DNA of 64,000 bases from Algoriphagus sp. AGSA1. Lineage in GTDB: Bacteria; Bacteroidota; Bacteroidia; Cytophagales; Cyclobacteriaceae. Numbering within the stretch: position 1 is the first letter of the stretch; each line of letters opens with the position of its first letter. This document shows positions 17,709 through 27,315 of this stretch, in pieces. Position numbers and translations under genes: made by a program. The stretch lies in assembly GCF_021390545.1 (NCBI RefSeq), contig NZ_JAJUWR010000004.1:181702-245701 (forward strand), read 5' to 3'. The notes beneath the pieces are model-generated. The model was not told the origin of the DNA. It ran no database searches and saw nothing but the letters and a program-made list of their open reading frames with translations.

Positions 17709-20126
17709 ATGATTGAAAGCTATACATCCTCAAACAATTCCGCTCGCTTCTGCCCTATGGGAAAGGTCATCTCCTGGGATAAAAATCCAACTGGTTTTTC
17801 AGGGAAAACGGCCCAGGGAAATTTTCAGGTAACGGTATATCGATCAGGTGTTCTGAGAATCCAAGTCAATCAGGCTTCTCATTTCGACCCTAACCCCTAT
17901 TCGGTCATCTCTGCACCATGTTCATCTGACTTTAGCATAGTTGAGGAAGATGAATTCATCCTCTTGGCAACAGAAAAGATTCGTTTAAAACTAAATCGGA
18001 TAAATTCCACTTTTTCCTTTTATGACCTATCCGGCAAGCTGATCAATGCAGATGACTCCTTAGGCACAGCCTGGATAGGCACTGAAGTCACTTGCTATAA
18101 GCAGGTACAGGTGAATGAGAAATTTATTGGATTAGGTGAAAAAACAGGTAATCTCAACAGGTTTGGAAAAGCTTTTGTCAATTGGAATACCGATTACTTT
18201 GGCTATGGCATAGAAGATGACCCTTTGTACATGAGTATTCCTTTTTATATTGGAATACATGGCCAGGGGGCTTATGGGATTTATTTTGACAATACACATA
18301 AATCAGTTTTCAACTTTGGAGCCTCCACAGATAGGTTTGTCTCTTTCGGCGCTGAGGATGGTGATATGGACTATTACTTTATCCATGAACCTTCTGTTTC
18401 GGAAATTATCAGCACCTATACCTCCCTTACAGGGAAAATGCAAATGCCTCCCAAGTGGTCACTTGGTTTCCAGCAATGCAGATATTCCTACTATCCGGAT
18501 AAGGAAGTCACCACTTTGGCCCAGACTTTCAGAGATAAAGCCATCCCTGCGGATGTGATTTATCTGGACATCCATCATATGGAGGAGTATAAGGTATTCA
18601 CATTTGATGGTATCAAATTTCCTGATCCTAAAGCCATGATCAGGCATCTTAAAAGCCTTGGCTTCCGGGTGGTGGTGATTATGGATCCGGGCATCAAAAA
18701 GCAGGAAGGTTATCTGCCATATGATGAGGGAAGCGAAAATGGGTTATTTATTAAGTACCCTGATGGGCAGGATTACATTGCCCAGGTCTGGCCAGGATGG
18801 TGTGCATTTCCTGATTTCACCAAACCCGATACCAGATCATGGTGGGCAGACAAAATGGAATTCTATACCAAAGCTGGTGTGGATGGATTTTGGGCTGATA
18901 TGAACGAGCCTGCATCCTGGGGGCAATTCACACCAAATCTGATAGAATTTGATATGGATGGAAATCCTGCCTCCCACAGGAAGTCCAGAAATCTCTACGG
19001 TATGTTAATGGCCAAGTCATCAAATGAAGGTTCTTTGCTCCATAATCCAGCTGAAAGACCCTTTATCTTGACCAGATCCGGTTTTGCAGGAATCCAACGG
19101 TATGCAGCCGCATGGACGGGGGATAATCAGGCAACTGATGAGCATATGCTTCTGGGAGTCCGTTTGGTAAATAGTCTGGGACTGAGTGGGGTGTCATTTT
19201 CAGGATATGATGTCGGAGGATTTGCCGGAGAATCAAGGCAAAATCTTTATGCCCGCTGGATGAGCATCGGGGCATTTTCCCCATTTTTCCGGGCCCATAC
19301 GATGATCAATTCCAAGGATGCCGAACCTTGGGCATATGGGGAAGAGGTAGAGGAAATCTCCAGAAATTATATCAGGTTACGATATCAGCTCTTGCCGACG
19401 ATTTACAGTAAAATAATGGAATCTACGATTCATGGGCTCCCTATATCTTCCAGTCTGGCTATAGACTATGGCCAAGATGAAATAATTTATCAGGGGGCTT
19501 TTCAGAATCAGTATCTTTTCTGCAATACATTTCTTGTGATACCTGTGGAGAGCTATAAGGAAATCACAAAAGCTTACCTGCCTGAAGGAAATTGGTATTA
19601 CCTCTACTCTGATGAGAAGTACACGGGGCAGCAACTGATATATCAAGATTGTCCATTGAGCTATCTTCCTGTGTTTGTGAAAGCTGGCAGTATATTTACC
19701 ATGCAATCACCCGTAATGCACACCGGAGAAAAACATGACGGAATATTGAGAATACATGTATATGAAGGCGCCGATGGAAGATTTACGCATTATGAGGATG
19801 ACGGGATCAGCTGGGACTATCAGGATAGTGTGTACCATAAAAGAACCATGGAATACAATGCAGCTTCAGGAAAGTTGATCCTTCAGAAAGCCAGTGGATC
19901 ATACCCAAGTGAGTTTTCCAAGATACAGGTATATTTTCACGGATTCCAGTTCACATCAGTTAGTCTAAACGGGGAAGAGATGCCATTATCATCTAGAAAT
20001 TACCCATTTTTGGATCAACTGACTGAATTTGACCCACTCCCTGATTCAGCACGTCCTTATATAGCGATAGGTTCCCTTCCCCACATTGAGTTTGATTACT
20101 CTGATGATCAACTTGTTATCAGCTAA
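17709..20126 (+). CDS. Glycoside hydrolase family 31 alpha-glucosidase
   Basis: This 805-residue GH31 enzyme releases glucose from the non-reducing end of alpha-glucosides. It has an N-terminal beta-sandwich, a (beta/alpha)8 barrel and C-terminal beta domains. The catalytic nucleophile Asp lies in GFWADMNEPASW (about residue 397), and the acid/base Asp is probably in WTGDNQ. Other conserved segments are GLGEKTGNLN, WSLGFQQCRYSYYP and RYQLLPTIYS. No signal peptide is seen, so it probably acts on imported sugars. I chose the ATG at 17709; an in-frame TTG at 17697 would add four residues. It forms an operon with the transporter 29 bp downstream. Confidence 0.93.
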   Translation: MIESYTSSNNSARFCPMGKVISWDKNPTGFSGKTAQGNFQVTVYRSGVLRIQVNQASHFDPNPYSVISAPCSSDFSIVEEDEFILLATEKIRLKLNRINSTFSFYDLSGKLINADDSLGTAWIGTEVTCYKQVQVNEKFIGLGEKTGNLNRFGKAFVNWNTDYFGYGIEDDPLYMSIPFYIGIHGQGAYGIYFDNTHKSVFNFGASTDRFVSFGAEDGDMDYYFIHEPSVSEIISTYTSLTGKMQMPPKWSLGFQQCRYSYYPDKEVTTLAQTFRDKAIPADVIYLDIHHMEEYKVFTFDGIKFPDPKAMIRHLKSLGFRVVVIMDPGIKKQEGYLPYDEGSENGLFIKYPDGQDYIAQVWPGWCAFPDFTKPDTRSWWADKMEFYTKAGVDGFWADMNEPASWGQFTPNLIEFDMDGNPASHRKSRNLYGMLMAKSSNEGSLLHNPAERPFILTRSGFAGIQRYAAAWTGDNQATDEHMLLGVRLVNSLGLSGVSFSGYDVGGFAGESRQNLYARWMSIGAFSPFFRAHTMINSKDAEPWAYGEEVEEISRNYIRLRYQLLPTIYSKIMESTIHGLPISSSLAIDYGQDEIIYQGAFQNQYLFCNTFLVIPVESYKEITKAYLPEGNWYYLYSDEKYTGQQLIYQDCPLSYLPVFVKAGSIFTMQSPVMHTGEKHDGILRIHVYEGADGRFTHYEDDGISWDYQDSVYHKRTMEYNAASGKLILQKASGSYPSEFSKIQVYFHGFQFTSVSLNGEEMPLSSRNYPFLDQLTEFDPLPDSARPYIAIGSLPHIEFDYSDDQLVIS

Positions 20127-20155
20127 TCAAAATAGACATCTTACCCAACGCCCAA

Positions 20156-21475
20156 ATGACCCCAATTAAAAAGGAATTAAGCTTCTGGCAAATCTGGAAT
20201 ATGAGTTTTGGATTTCTGGGGATACAGTTTGGCTTTGCCCTCCAAGGTGGATTTATGTCCAGAATATTCCAAACCCTGGGAGCCGATAAAGATGCCATTC
20301 CTTTTCTCTGGATAGCAGCACCACTTACCGGCTTACTTGTACAGCCCATAGTTGGGTACCTAAGTGACCATACTTGGTCTCCAAGATTTGGGAGAAGAAA
20401 ACCTTTCTTTTTTATAGGAGCCCTGTTCAGTACTATTGCGCTTTTCTTTGCCCCCTATTCATCTGCTTTATGGATGGCGGCGGGAGCACTCTGGATCCTG
20501 GATGCATCGATCAACATAAGCATGGAACCTTTCCGAGCTTTGGTGGCGGATAAGGTACCCGAATCCCAGAGATCCTATGGCTTCGTAATCCAGACACTGA
20601 TCATAGGAATAGGTACCTGGGTGGCCTCCAATCTTCCCTGGTTTATGACTAAAATTGGGGTACCCAATACTGCGGCACCAGGTGTGGTTCCTGATTCGGT
20701 GAAATATGCCTTTGCCGTGGGTGCTTTGGTCTTGTTTACCTCCATTCTTTACACTATTCTTACCACCGAGGAATACCCACCAGATGACTTAGAGACATTC
20801 AGAAGGGAGAAAAAGAGGGGGTTTTTACGGGGATCCAAGGACATTTTAGATAACATTTCAGGCATGCCTACAGTCATGAAACAACTGGGGTTAGTGCAGT
20901 TTTTCTCTTGGTTTGCTTTTTTCACCATGTGGAGCTTCGCCACTCCGGCCATTACCGAGCATGTATTCGGGGTGGTGGACACCAGTTCCGAAGCCTATAA
21001 CAATGCCGCGGACAGCGTCGGCAACTACCTGGGAACGTATGGCTTGGTTTCCATGATTTATGCCTTGATTTTGGCTTTTGTAGCGAGTAAGTATAAAATC
21101 AACAGAAGGCTATGCCACCTACTAAGCTTATTGGCTGGTGGGTGTGGCTTCATCTCCATTTACTTTGTCACAGCTCCCTGGATGCTACACCTGAGTTTTA
21201 TGCTGGTGGGCATGTCCTGGGCCAGCATTCTTTCTATGCCTTACGCTATGCTTTCCAGTTCGGTGGAGCCACGGAAAATGGGGGTATTTATGGGGATTTT
21301 CAACATGTTTATCGTCATCCCACAGATAGTAGCTGCTCTGGGCGGGGTGAATTTTCTGTATAAGTTGATTTTTGGAGAGGCTGTTATCAATACAATGTTA
21401 TTAGCCGGGGTACTTTTGATTTTGGCTGCCTTAAGCACTCTTTTGATCACGGACAAAAGAGTGACCCATGATTAG
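20156..21475 (+). CDS. MFS sugar transporter, SLC45/GPH-like
   Basis: The 439-residue protein has about 12 membrane helices. The RFGRRKPFFFIGAL loop after helix 2-3 is the hallmark of the SLC45/sucrose-transporter and glycoside-pentoside-hexuronide symporters, and LQGGFMSRIFQTLGA near the start fits this group. Next to a cytoplasmic alpha-glucosidase and a LacI regulator, it probably imports maltose or a related alpha-glucoside with protons (inference). It is the last gene of the operon. Confidence 0.9.
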   Translation: MTPIKKELSFWQIWNMSFGFLGIQFGFALQGGFMSRIFQTLGADKDAIPFLWIAAPLTGLLVQPIVGYLSDHTWSPRFGRRKPFFFIGALFSTIALFFAPYSSALWMAAGALWILDASINISMEPFRALVADKVPESQRSYGFVIQTLIIGIGTWVASNLPWFMTKIGVPNTAAPGVVPDSVKYAFAVGALVLFTSILYTILTTEEYPPDDLETFRREKKRGFLRGSKDILDNISGMPTVMKQLGLVQFFSWFAFFTMWSFATPAITEHVFGVVDTSSEAYNNAADSVGNYLGTYGLVSMIYALILAFVASKYKINRRLCHLLSLLAGGCGFISIYFVTAPWMLHLSFMLVGMSWASILSMPYAMLSSSVEPRKMGVFMGIFNMFIVIPQIVAALGGVNFLYKLIFGEAVINTMLLAGVLLILAALSTLLITDKRVTHD

Positions 21476-21575
21476 ATGCAGCAAGATTTGAAGATCTTTT
21501 GAATAAAAGCGATATAAAACGCATGCTATAATTTAAAAATCCACTATGCCTGCTCAATAAAAAGGGGAGCTTTTC

Positions 21576-21583
21576 TACATTTG
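21576..21583 (+). promoter_or_regulatory. -7 box for the substrate-binding-like gene
   Basis: TACATTTG matches TAnnTTTG exactly and lies 24 nt before the ATG at 21608. An in-frame TTG at 21581 falls inside the box. Confidence 0.5.
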
Positions 21584-21607
21584 CCAGAGCAAAAGATTCC
21601 GACAAAG

Positions 21608-22480
21608 ATGAAAACTATTCGAATTACCGGTGTACCTGAACATTTTAATTTTCCATGGAAAAAAGTGGTCAAGACACAGCCTTTCTTAAAGCAGGGAATT
21701 CAACTGGATTGGACTGATGAATCTAGGGGCTCGGGACAGATGAACAAAGCTTTGCGGAACAATGAGACAGATATAGCTCTTGTACTCACCGAAAGCTTCC
21801 TTCAGGATTTCGAAAATGGAAATCCTTCGAAGATCATAGGATATCATGTGCTTTCCCCCTTGATTTGGGGCATACATACACATGGAAATAGCCCAGTAAC
21901 CCAACTCTCGGAAATAAAAGAACCCAATTTCCTAATCAGTAGAATAGGGTCTGGTTCCCATCTGATGACGTTTGTACTGGCAAAAAAAGAAAATTGGAAG
22001 AAAGAAAACATGAATTTCAAAGTCATAGGCAATCTTCCAGGTGCCTTGGAATCCATGGATCCCCAACTGCATGAACTGTTCCTCTGGGAGAAATACACCA
22101 CTAAGCCATGGGTAGATTCAGGAGAGATGAAGCGGATCGGCGAAGTGCCCAGCCCTTGGCCATGTTTTGTGATGGTTGCTTCAGACAAAGCCATCACTGA
22201 ATTTGGTGAAACAATTTTTAATTTGAGAGACTTGGTCTATGATGAGTCTAACAAGCTACAGCATGGTGAATCGTCTGTAGAAGATATCTCAAGAAATTAT
22301 GATTTAAACTTGCAAGACGTCCGCGAATGGCATAATCAGACAGTATGGGCGACCAAACCAGATATTTCACGGGTTCAGCTTATGCGCTCCATGCAAACCA
22401 TGAAGGAACTGGGAATACTGAAAGAAAAGCTTCAACCTGAGAAGTTTTTATCCCTTGACAACCTGTCAATTACAAACTAA
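21608..22480 (+). CDS. Type 2 periplasmic-binding-fold protein without a signal peptide
   Basis: The 290-residue protein resembles the substrate-binding domain of PhnD/SsuA/NMT1-type proteins. It begins MKTIRITGVPEHFNFPWKK and has a ligand-loop-like segment (DIALVLTESFLQDFENGN). It has no signal peptide or lipobox and no ABC permease or ATPase nearby, so it is more likely a cytoplasmic sensor or enzyme than a transporter subunit. It ends 15 bp inside the convergent histidine kinase gene. The start at 21608 follows the promoter box. Confidence 0.7.
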   Translation: MKTIRITGVPEHFNFPWKKVVKTQPFLKQGIQLDWTDESRGSGQMNKALRNNETDIALVLTESFLQDFENGNPSKIIGYHVLSPLIWGIHTHGNSPVTQLSEIKEPNFLISRIGSGSHLMTFVLAKKENWKKENMNFKVIGNLPGALESMDPQLHELFLWEKYTTKPWVDSGEMKRIGEVPSPWPCFVMVASDKAITEFGETIFNLRDLVYDESNKLQHGESSVEDISRNYDLNLQDVREWHNQTVWATKPDISRVQLMRSMQTMKELGILKEKLQPEKFLSLDNLSITN

Positions 22481-24415
22481 AACCTGAGAAGCTTTTAATT
22501 TGATACACACGGTAGTACCTTCACCTTTCACGCTGTTTATCTGAAGATCACCTCCATTCATACGTATAAACTCCTTACAAATCTGGATTCCCAAGCCTGA
22601 TCCTTTTTCCGCACTAGTACCCAATGTGGAATTGGTAAATACATACTCCTTGGAGAGCAATTGGTTGATTTGTTCCTGATCCATGCCTATTCCCTGATCC
22701 TTTACACAGCAAACCATCAAATCTTCTTCCTTTTTTACGGAAAGGTGAATGGTATCCCCATGGTTTGAGAATTTCACCGCATTATTCAGAATATTTCGGA
22801 TTACAATATCTATTAAATCACGGTCAGCATACACCTGGACTCCAGAATTATTTCCAGTACAGGTTATATTTAAAGACTTTTCCTTCAATATAGGGGATAT
22901 TAGTTTTATGTTCGCTGTGATCAGCTCTTCCAACGTAAAGTTTACCTTATATATTCTGAACCCTTCCATTTGGGTCATTGACCACTTCAGCGTATTATTT
23001 AAGGTAAAATAGACCGTATCCACATCCATTTTTAGGTGCTCGATCAGTTGATTAAAATCCTCCTGCGTCAAGTGCCCCGAGCCAAGTAAATCTACGATGG
23101 ACTTCACCTGCCCTACGGGTCCCCTCAGGTCATGCCCTATTATGGAAAAAAGTTTGTTTTTGGTCTGATTGATTTCCTGTAACTCCCTTGATTTGATTTC
23201 CAGGTCAATATTATGCCTGTGGATCTGCTGCTTTTGTAGAATAAGACTCGCGTTATATTTTCTGATTTTCCGATTCAGGAAGTAAAGCCGGATTAGTAAT
23301 CCTAAAATCAAAGCCAAACCTATCCCCACCAGTAGCATGATCTTTTTGTTCATAGTCAATCGGGTAGCCTGGATTTCATTCTGCGCCAACAACAATTCGT
23401 ATTCGGATCGCTCTATATCATCCCGGAACATTCCCTGCATCAGCGCAAGCCTATCTCTGCTCGATTTATTGGTGATAGAGTCGCTTATCTTCACAAATTT
23501 GGACTGGTGGCTGAAAGCCTGTTCATAATCACTCTTTTGACGGTAATATTCCGCCAGGTAACTATGACATTTAGCAAGTTCATCCAGTAACCCATTCTCA
23601 CTGGATACTTCCAAGCCTTCCATCAACACTCCCTTGGCTTTTTCAGGTTTATCATTCAACAAATATGTGTTTCCAAGCCTGTGGAGAACACTCGCTAGAA
23701 ATGAATTTAAGTTCTTGGCTTTTGCTTGCACCAATGCTATTTCATAGGTCTTTTCGGCAGATTCCAATTGATCTCTCTTAAAATAAATATCGCCTACTAC
23801 ACGATTGGAAAAAGACAGCATATAAGGTGATCCTTGCTCTTTATTTACTTCAATTGCCTCTGAAACATAGAACATTGCTGAATCGAGTTCATCTAATTGT
23901 ATATAATTGAAGGCTATGTTATTAAGACTTCTGATCATTGTCCCAAGATCACCGACTTTTTCACTGATAGTGAACGCTTTCCTGAACTGCTCTATTGCCA
24001 ACAAATAGCTGTGTTGCTCATAGTAGAGCGCACCCATACTATTAAGCACCCGTGCAGCCTGTCCCTGGTTATTATCTTCCATCGAGAGATCATAGGCAGT
24101 CTTGGAATAATCAAAGGCCTTTTGCCAATGTCCCCTTCGGTAATAAATCCATCCAATGTTTTCTTTGGCTATAGCTTCGCCTGACTTACTATCAATAGAA
24201 ATGGCAAGTTCCTCAGCTTCCAGCGCATAGTCCAAGGCAATTTGTTGTTCCACTTCGCGGAGGTGAGTGGCCAGTTCATTTAATATAGATAGCCTTTCCC
24301 TACCTTCAGCAACGGGAAGGATACTTTTCAGGCTATCTATATTTGGAATCTGGGCATACACTCCAGATGGAGCCAAGAAAATAAAAACAAGAAAAATATA
24401 TGATTTTGGATTCAA
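22466..24415 (-). CDS. TPR-containing sensor histidine kinase
   Basis: This 649-residue protein has a signal sequence (PKSYIFLVFIFLAPSGVYAQ) and about five or six tetratricopeptide repeats in the periplasm (e.g. AARVLNSMGALYYEQHSYLLAIEQF). A transmembrane helix (KIMLLVGIGLALILGLLIRLYFL) and a coiled coil follow. The HisKA box is FSIIGHDLRGPVGQ, with the phospho-accepting His, and an HATPase domain follows (NILNNAVKFSNHGD; DQGIGMD; GSGLGIQICKEF). There is no response regulator beside it, so it is an orphan kinase. Periplasmic TPR sensors of this kind are common in Bacteroidota. Confidence 0.93.
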   Translation of the reverse strand: MNPKSYIFLVFIFLAPSGVYAQIPNIDSLKSILPVAEGRERLSILNELATHLREVEQQIALDYALEAEELAISIDSKSGEAIAKENIGWIYYRRGHWQKAFDYSKTAYDLSMEDNNQGQAARVLNSMGALYYEQHSYLLAIEQFRKAFTISEKVGDLGTMIRSLNNIAFNYIQLDELDSAMFYVSEAIEVNKEQGSPYMLSFSNRVVGDIYFKRDQLESAEKTYEIALVQAKAKNLNSFLASVLHRLGNTYLLNDKPEKAKGVLMEGLEVSSENGLLDELAKCHSYLAEYYRQKSDYEQAFSHQSKFVKISDSITNKSSRDRLALMQGMFRDDIERSEYELLLAQNEIQATRLTMNKKIMLLVGIGLALILGLLIRLYFLNRKIRKYNASLILQKQQIHRHNIDLEIKSRELQEINQTKNKLFSIIGHDLRGPVGQVKSIVDLLGSGHLTQEDFNQLIEHLKMDVDTVYFTLNNTLKWSMTQMEGFRIYKVNFTLEELITANIKLISPILKEKSLNITCTGNNSGVQVYADRDLIDIVIRNILNNAVKFSNHGDTIHLSVKKEEDLMVCCVKDQGIGMDQEQINQLLSKEYVFTNSTLGTSAEKGSGLGIQICKEFIRMNGGDLQINSVKGEGTTVCIKLKASQVLVCN

Positions 24416-24494
24416 ACGGCATACAGTAAGTAAGGATGGTAAAAATAACTAAAATCAATCAAAATCAACACATTAACTTCAATACCGTCGTAAC

Positions 24495-25280
24495 CTATCG
24501 TTTAAATTCTTCCCAATCCCAATCCTTGTTTATTTGGTTAATGGCATGATGTGCCGTCAAATCATACTGGCAGGGTACTATGGACACATAATTATTGGCG
24601 ATAGCCCACTCATCGTTATCCTCTCCCTTATCAAAATTGACAAAATTACCGGCCAGCCAGAAATACCTTCTGCCGTTAGGATCCCTTCTCTCATCAAATT
24701 CCTCCTGCCATTTAGCCTCTGCTTGTCGGCAGATCTTCACTCCCCTTATCTGCTCATTTTGTTTGGGTGGGAAATTCACATTGAGCGCTACCCCTTTAGG
24801 CATACCGTTGTCAAGTACCTGTTTGGTTATTTTCTCCACCCATTCTTCTACATGAGAGAAGTCTGCTTTTGAAGAATAATCGCATAAGCTGAACCCTATG
24901 GAAGGATAGCCTTCCATAGCACCCTCGATAGCTGCGGACATTGTCCCGGAATAGAGCACGGAAATAGAAGTGTTTGATCCATGGTTGATCCCACTTACGA
25001 TCAAGTCCGGCCCTCTATCCTTCATGACGTAATGCTTGGCAAGTTTCACGCAGTCTGCAGGTGTTCCACTGGATTTATAGGCTTTGACATCTTCAAAAAT
25101 ATATTCCTCCTCCAATCTCAGTGTTTCGCCAATCGTGATCGCATGTCCCATACCAGACTGTGGGCTGTCCGGGGCCACCACGACTACATCTCCAAGCTTT
25201 TTCATTACAGACACAAGTACTCTTATCCCTATGGACGTGATCCCGTCATCATTGGAGACGAGAATTAATGGTTTGGGCAT
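24495..25280 (-). CDS. surE: 5'-nucleotidase SurE
   Basis: This divalent-metal phosphatase acts on nucleoside 5'- and 3'-monophosphates. The 261-residue length is normal. Signatures are ILVSNDDGITSIGI (metal-binding Asp-Asp), VVAPDSPQSGMGHAITI, SSGTPADCVKLA and SGINHGSNTS. The ATG directly abuts the stop of the upstream gene at 25281, so the two are translationally linked in an operon. Confidence 0.97.
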   Translation of the reverse strand: MPKPLILVSNDDGITSIGIRVLVSVMKKLGDVVVVAPDSPQSGMGHAITIGETLRLEEEYIFEDVKAYKSSGTPADCVKLAKHYVMKDRGPDLIVSGINHGSNTSISVLYSGTMSAAIEGAMEGYPSIGFSLCDYSSKADFSHVEEWVEKITKQVLDNGMPKGVALNVNFPPKQNEQIRGVKICRQAEAKWQEEFDERRDPNGRRYFWLAGNFVNFDKGEDNDEWAIANNYVSIVPCQYDLTAHHAINQINKDWDWEEFKR

Positions 25281-25940
25281 TTAGTTTTTATTCAGTTCGT
25301 TGTAATAAGCGGTTATTCTGAGAAGGTCCCCTCTTTTGTCATAATCCAGGCGGTTTTTCCGCATAAAAAGTGAAATTTCCTCGTCATGTCCTGGAAGCAT
25401 GTCGAACAGGTCTTTCTTTTTCATGCTGTATTGTTCAATTCTGCCGTCTTTTAAAAAGTAAAATTTGAAAGCTAACCTCTGTCCCATCATGGCTGGAGGG
25501 CCATAAAAGGGATTCATCCCATATCCACCCATCATACCATAGCCCCCCATACCGCGGGAATCGGTAGCCACATATTCTCTGCACAACAGTGCGATATTCT
25601 CACCTTCAGTCAATACTTCAAAAAAGATAGGGGTGGCATAATCACTTTCCTGGGCATAAGGTAAACTGAAAAATTTTCTGATGCCACCGTAAACCTCATC
25701 AAATATTTCAAAGTAAGTAACATTAGTTGAAGTGAAGGTATTTACAGTCTGACCTTGAAGCTGAACTACATTAGCATCTAAGTCATACTTGATCTGCCCT
25801 CCATAGGCCTGCCCGTCTGTTGTATAGATATTGCCTTTATGCCACATCTGGGAAGGGAATTGGCTCTGGCCCACACTTGAAGCCACTCCTAGCACCAGCA
25901 TACAAAGAGAGAGAAATATTTTATTCAGGGTTTGCGTCAT
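25281..25940 (-). CDS. Secreted protein with a Gly/Met/Tyr-rich insert, function unknown
   Basis: The 219-residue protein has a signal peptide (NKIFLSLCMLVLGVASSVGQ) and a beta-rich mature part. A Gly/Met/Tyr-rich stretch (MGGYGMMGGYGMNPFYG) sits around residues 130-150. I do not recognise a catalytic motif. Its stop codon touches the surE ATG, so they are co-expressed. A small set of secreted proteins of this type, with TDGQAYGGQIKYDL-like beginnings, occurs in Bacteroidota, but no function is known to me. Confidence 0.75.
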   Translation of the reverse strand: MTQTLNKIFLSLCMLVLGVASSVGQSQFPSQMWHKGNIYTTDGQAYGGQIKYDLDANVVQLQGQTVNTFTSTNVTYFEIFDEVYGGIRKFFSLPYAQESDYATPIFFEVLTEGENIALLCREYVATDSRGMGGYGMMGGYGMNPFYGPPAMMGQRLAFKFYFLKDGRIEQYSMKKKDLFDMLPGHDEEISLFMRKNRLDYDKRGDLLRITAYYNELNKN

Positions 25941-26017
25941 GACTGTATGTACGAAATAAAGGATTTCGGGTTGAAATCATATGCAATTATTGACAAATAC
26001 AAGATATGAAGGATGCG

Positions 26018-27229
26018 TTACTTTAGGATATTATGCCCCATTTTATCACGCTTAGTCTGCAGATACTTTGCGTTGTGGGCATTGGGTGCTATTTCAATCG
26101 GTATTTGCTCCACGATCTCCAAGCCATAACCAAGCAACCCTACCCTCTTTTGAGGATTATTCGATATAAGTCTCAATTTGCTCACCTCCAGGTCTCTCAG
26201 GATCTGGGCTCCTACCCCATAGTCCCTGCTATCAGAAGGCAATCCTAAGGCAAGGTTAGCCTGTACGGTATCCATGCCTTCTTCCTGTAGCTTATATGCT
26301 TTTAGTTTATTGATCAGCCCTATTCCTCTACCCTCTTGGTTCATATATAGGATGATTCCTTTGCCTTCCTCCTGCACCATCCGCATAGCACTATGAAGTT
26401 GTGGGCCACAGTCGCATCTGCAGGAGCCAAAGATATCCCCTGTCATGCAGGAGGAATGTACCCTTACCATCACCGGTTCATCTTTATCCCATTTTCCTTT
26501 GATCAAGGCCAGGTGAAGTTCTTGGGTGTTGGTTTGCCTAAAAGCGATCAGTTCAAAATCCCCAAAATCAGTAGGGAGATCCACCCCTATCTCACGCTGG
26601 ATCAGTGACTCATGCTTCAGGCGATAAGCGATCAGATCTTTGATGGAAATCAACTTTAGATTAAATCTTTTGGCTACTTCCACCAAATCGGGGAGTCTGG
26701 CCATGGTCCCATCTTCATTCATGATCTCCACCAATACTCCGGCGGGGGAATAGCCAGACAAACGGGCCAGGTCTATAGCAGCTTCTGTGTGCCCAGCTCT
26801 CCTCAACACCCCTCCTCTTTTCGCTTTGAGCGGAAAGATATGCCCTGGTTTACCTAGTTCATTGGGATCAATGGAATCGTCCACTAGGGCCTTTATAGTC
26901 TTGGCCCGATCAGATGCGGAAATCCCCGTGGTACATCCATGTCCGATCAAATCCACAGAAACTGTGAAGGGGGTTTCGAAAGCTGCTGTATTATTCCCTA
27001 CCATCAGCTCAAGACCGAGTTTTTCGCATCTGTCCTCTATCAAAGGAGCGCAGATCAAACCGCGACCATGGGTAGCCATAAAATTAATGATTTCAGGTGT
27101 CACGGTCTCCGCCGCACATACGAAATCACCTTCATTTTCCCTATCCTCGTCATCTACGACGATGATTACCTCTCCATTTTTGATTGCTTCAATCGCATCT
27201 TCAATTGGATCAAGAATATATTTTTCCAC
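26018..27229 (-). CDS. ribBA: Bifunctional DHBP synthase / GTP cyclohydrolase II
   Basis: The fused riboflavin enzyme makes 3,4-dihydroxy-2-butanone 4-phosphate (N-terminal half) and 2,5-diamino-6-ribosylamino-pyrimidinone phosphate from GTP (C-terminal half). RibB signs are [14 protein letters not shown] and [19 protein letters not shown]. RibA signs are the zinc site [21 protein letters not shown] and [11 protein letters not shown] prefer a GTG start at 27229 ([13 protein letters not shown], 403 residues). The in-frame ATG at 27280 lies upstream of an apparent -7 box and would add 17 atypical residues. Confidence 0.95.
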   Translation of the reverse strand: MEKYILDPIEDAIEAIKNGEVIIVVDDEDRENEGDFVCAAETVTPEIINFMATHGRGLICAPLIEDRCEKLGLELMVGNNTAAFETPFTVSVDLIGHGCTTGISASDRAKTIKALVDDSIDPNELGKPGHIFPLKAKRGGVLRRAGHTEAAIDLARLSGYSPAGVLVEIMNEDGTMARLPDLVEVAKRFNLKLISIKDLIAYRLKHESLIQREIGVDLPTDFGDFELIAFRQTNTQELHLALIKGKWDKDEPVMVRVHSSCMTGDIFGSCRCDCGPQLHSAMRMVQEEGKGIILYMNQEGRGIGLINKLKAYKLQEEGMDTVQANLALGLPSDSRDYGVGAQILRDLEVSKLRLISNNPQKRVGLLGYGLEIVEQIPIEIAPNAHNAKYLQTKRDKMGHNILK

Positions 27230-27261
27230 GAAATTTCTATTTGGATTAGTATTTAGAAAGG

Positions 27262-27269
27262 CAAATTTA
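27262..27269 (-). promoter_or_regulatory. -7 box for ribBA
   Basis: On the minus strand this reads TAAATTTG, matching TAnnTTTG. It lies 32 nt upstream of the proposed GTG start and 11 nt downstream of the alternative ATG, so it argues against that ATG. I see no FMN riboswitch in the short leader. Confidence 0.5.
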
Positions 27270-27315
27270 CACGCTTTCATATCTTAAACAGGTTACAGCC
27301 AAATAAAGTTTGGTT

